Below, piece after piece: positions 62,801-64,000 of a stretch of 64,000 bases of DNA. The notes under the pieces are model-generated. The model was given only the letters and a program-made list of their open reading frames with translations. It had not been told where the DNA came from and ran no database searches. The translations under genes were made by a program, and so were the position numbers. Location of the stretch: NCBI GenBank assembly GCA_040755835.1, contig JBFMAB010000122.1, forward strand, positions 1 through 64,000, in the 5' to 3' direction. How positions within the stretch are numbered: position 1 is the first letter of the stretch; every line of letters begins with the position of its first letter. This DNA comes from JADLDB01 sp040755835. Its GTDB lineage: Bacteria > Myxococcota > Myxococcia > Myxococcales > Myxococcaceae.

Positions 62801-63705
62801 AGGCGGTGAAGTACCTGAAGCTGGCGGGCGACGCGCTCAGGGAGCGCCGCGCGTGGGCCGCCGCCGTCGACGCCTACCGGCAGTGCCTCGCCCTGGTGAG
62901 CCAGAACCTGGGCGGGCAGGGCGTGTCCAACGACGCCATCGCGCAGAACCTCCTCGACATCGTCGGCCTCGCCGCGTCGGCGCAGCTGCTGGTGGCCCCG
63001 GCCGACGTGCCCGCGCTGGTGGACCCGGTGCTGGCGCAGGTGCCCGAGTCGCGCGCTCCACAGGCCCGCGCCGAGGTGCTGCGGCAGCGCGCGCTGGCGC
63101 TGCAGCGCCTCACGCGGTTGTCCGAGGCCGAGGCCGACCTCCAGAAGGCGATGTCGCTGTCGCCCGCGCTGGCCGCCCCGCAGCTCGCCGGCATGCTGCG
63201 CGCCGACCTCGCCGGCGTCCTGGAGGCCAAAGGCGACCTCGCCGGCGCGTCGAAGCTGCTCATCGAGGGCCTCTCGTACCTCTCCAACCGCAAGTTGGAC
63301 GACAAGAACCTGCTCTGGCAGTACCTGAACCAGCTCGGCCGCATCCACGTGCGGTTGGGGAAGCTGCTCGAGGCCAGCGAGTTCTTCGACTCCGCGCGCG
63401 CGCAGGCGAAGGCCGCGCAGTCGCCGCTGGGCGAGTCGCGCGTGGTGTCCAACCTCGCGGTGCTGGCGGCCACCCGCAAGGACGCCGCCCAGGCGCTGGC
63501 GCTCTTCGACGAGTCGCGGCAGCTGGCCGAGGAGGCCGGCGATCGCCTCGGCGTGCTGCGCGCCCGGTACAACCGCGCCCGCCTGTTGCTGGCCAACCGC
63601 GCGGAGGAAGCGAAGAGCGAGCTGCGCGCGGTGGCCGAGGAGGCCCGCGCCATGGGCTGGCGCGAAGGCGAAGCGATGGCGGCGCAGGCGCTGGCCGGCC
63701 GGTAG
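59878..63705 (+). CDS. Ser/Thr kinase with cyclase-like, AAA ATPase and TPR domains
   Basis: This 1275-residue protein has an N-terminal zinc ribbon (C4, C7, C18, C21). The kinase domain (about 43-310) has GAGGMGKV, K72, HRDLKPGN (H165), DFG and APEQ. A Pro-rich linker follows, then a nucleotide-cyclase-like domain (about 370-560: RRTLSVAYGEVGA, FRVGLHSGVAED) lacking clear metal aspartates. An ATPase of the predicted-ATPase/LuxR-like type has Walker A GGAGTGKS (about 603-610) and Walker B LLFLLDDLHSAD (about 724-736). TPR helices fill the rest. This fused layout is seen in myxobacteria and actinobacteria. There is no membrane helix. The trigger and targets are unknown. Confidence 0.92.
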   Translation: MSACPSCSTPAPAEARFCAKCGAPLPQEEGATDPYIGRVMHSYRIRSVIGAGGMGKVYRAEQVKLKRPVCIKTLLPHLANDPTLVQRFELEGVATAAIRHPNIVQVLDFGQFDDRTLYIAMEYVEGKTLRNVLREEAPVPLSRAVNIAQQMLSGLAEAHANHIVHRDLKPGNVLMSKLRDGTDLVKLVDFGIAKVIGGGGDGPQLTRTGMMVGTPGYMAPEQMLGEGIEPTTDLYSVGVILWELLTGQKLFGRVDESELARRHLMLPAPSPSSVSRVPLPQALDEIVLRALEKKPERRYQSAMEFARALDTLEASGRARAASSGLTPMPAPALMPPPTQPSAPQAPNPATSFGQVMTGAGTMSSLTHLRGAVPEKLLTYAASLATMVGERRTLSVAYGEVGAAKGGDSGDAATMRQAMGAVLQELQDDGLKLGGVTMRLPGNALALVFGLGDDEDGGVGAALRFALESTQKVAEASTRLPRSLTFRVGLHSGVAEDAVFADRAFESQGVEELLSVARRLASVAQAGRPLATRAVQKRTAEKVTWAERPSLTGDDVGPLFEASELRERKVVLEPLVGRAQEVDYANRLLDQLVEGRPGGFLFVGGAGTGKSRLLEAAAQRAKERNVTVARARGGRFGAVTPLDVVRQFVHSLAAPHGGGDEGDVARTTLIGLQKLHVARSDIERLETLLGAGGGGAASGATADENQNLDRAVLLDLFRSVARRHRLLFLLDDLHSADPASLEVLSEVMARSQGLGVGIIGTVRAGASDALPQLKRFELGPLGRSDLERLVAHRLPGGAPSKPLLDLVVDRSDGNPLFAREIALTLVESGAAKLVGGEWQLQGGLEELPDSLASLMGVRIDRLSAQARLLLRYGAVAGRTFPIALVTAAVDAPLDVHAAVSECVTRGVLSPAPNQRDAYYFNQALLQDAMVGRISAVDKKAIHLRLAEAIERGISAGAENPLEAMARHFKGAEQPRKAVKYLKLAGDALRERRAWAAAVDAYRQCLALVSQNLGGQGVSNDAIAQNLLDIVGLAASAQLLVAPADVPALVDPVLAQVPESRAPQARAEVLRQRALALQRLTRLSEAEADLQKAMSLSPALAAPQLAGMLRADLAGVLEAKGDLAGASKLLIEGLSYLSNRKLDDKNLLWQYLNQLGRIHVRLGKLLEASEFFDSARAQAKAAQSPLGESRVVSNLAVLAATRKDAAQALALFDESRQLAEEAGDRLGVLRARYNRARLLLANRAEEAKSELRAVAEEARAMGWREGEAMAAQALAGR

Positions 63706-63710
63706 CCTGA

Positions 63711-64000
63711 CTACGCGAGCAGGAAGTGCGGCGGGTTGACGCCTTCCTCTTCCGGCGCCACCGACGCGGCGATGGCGTTGTCCGGCTCCTTCGAGAGGTC
63801 GAGGACGTAGTCGACGTTCGCGCCGTTTTCGCGAATCACCTTCACCACCGGCCGGGCGAAGGAGCCGCTGTTCGCCGGCACCTCCAGCACCACCGCCAGC
63901 TGGCCGCCGGTGAGGCGCACCGTGCTGCCGACGGGGAAGAGGCCCACCGTGGCGGTGAAGAGGTCCACCGCGAAGGGGTCGAAGCGCACGCCCGACTGCT
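63711..64000 (-). CDS. C-terminal end of an HD-GYP-like protein (partial)
   Basis: The gene runs off the right edge, and only about 96 C-terminal residues are present. The visible part begins QSGVRFDPFAVDLFTATVGL and continues FPVGSTVRLTGGQLAVVLEV, the usual tail of HD-GYP phosphodiesterase domains in which RFDP and the short beta domain follow the catalytic core. HD-GYP enzymes degrade cyclic di-GMP. The catalytic residues are outside the window, so activity cannot be checked. It is convergent with the large kinase gene. Confidence 0.7.
   Translation of the reverse strand, partial: QSGVRFDPFAVDLFTATVGLFPVGSTVRLTGGQLAVVLEVPANSGSFARPVVKVIRENGANVDYVLDLSKEPDNAIAASVAPEEEGVNPPHFLLA

Overview
The window is a GC-rich (roughly 70 percent, my estimate), gene-dense stretch with no rRNA, tRNA, IS element, prophage or CRISPR array that I can see. 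The gene content points to a myxobacterium (Myxococcota). There are four Hanks-type Ser/Thr kinases with myxobacterial features (HRDVSPQN loop, PEGA and TPR extensions, tail anchors). There is also an AgmX/PglI-type C-terminal domain, a TIGR02996-type motif, an HDOD protein, many lipoproteins and two sigma/anti-sigma pairs. Two N runs (21075-21174 and 43170-43179) show this is a draft scaffold.

Layout. 284-2508: PAS histidine kinase overlapping an HDOD gene. 2641-9766: two Ser/Thr kinases, HrcA, a GIY-YIG protein, small membrane and secreted proteins, a protein with a histone H1-like tail, and QueE. 9807-11479: a two-gene ABC-2 exporter. 11604-20323: a lipase-like lipoprotein, a VOC protein, EttA, an aminotransferase and small envelope proteins. 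20425-24556: a proline-rich repeat lipoprotein broken by an assembly gap, then a FadL-like porin coupled to a lipoprotein. 24684-28602: an AgmX-domain lipoprotein and a sigma/anti-sigma/secreted-protein operon.

28690-35236 is a seven-gene leftward run: a His-containing secreted protein, a TonB-dependent receptor carrying its own TonB-C-like domain, two lipoproteins, a MerC-like four-helix membrane protein, a short DUF1826 protein and an unknown. I read it as a transition-metal (probably zinc) uptake module. 35339-44902 holds a frameshifted ACT-domain gene, a receiver-kinase hybrid, a beta-helix lipoprotein, a Bacillus Tgl-type transglutaminase, a large kinase facing a second sigma/anti-sigma/Spy-like operon, and a broken FHA/TIGR02996 gene. 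45036-51728 holds a coiled-coil protein, a DUF4395-thioredoxin fusion beside two TetR-like palindromes, a zinc-degenerate MDR dehydrogenase and thiol/lipoprotein genes.

The most striking gene is at 53189-55342: a bacterial homologue of the eukaryotic Major Vault Protein, with N-terminal vault repeats, SPFH-like shoulder and cap helix. It is divergent from an AbiEi-like/DUF559 gene and followed by a 940-residue exported helical repeat protein. The window ends with a GH1 lipoprotein, a 1275-residue kinase/cyclase-like/ATPase/TPR protein, and the C-terminus of an HD-GYP-like protein running off the edge.

Four loci (around 26130-26364, 35879-36300, 44109-44902 and 47923-48356) read as genes split by small frameshifts. 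Whether these are real decay or residual base errors cannot be settled from the sequence alone.
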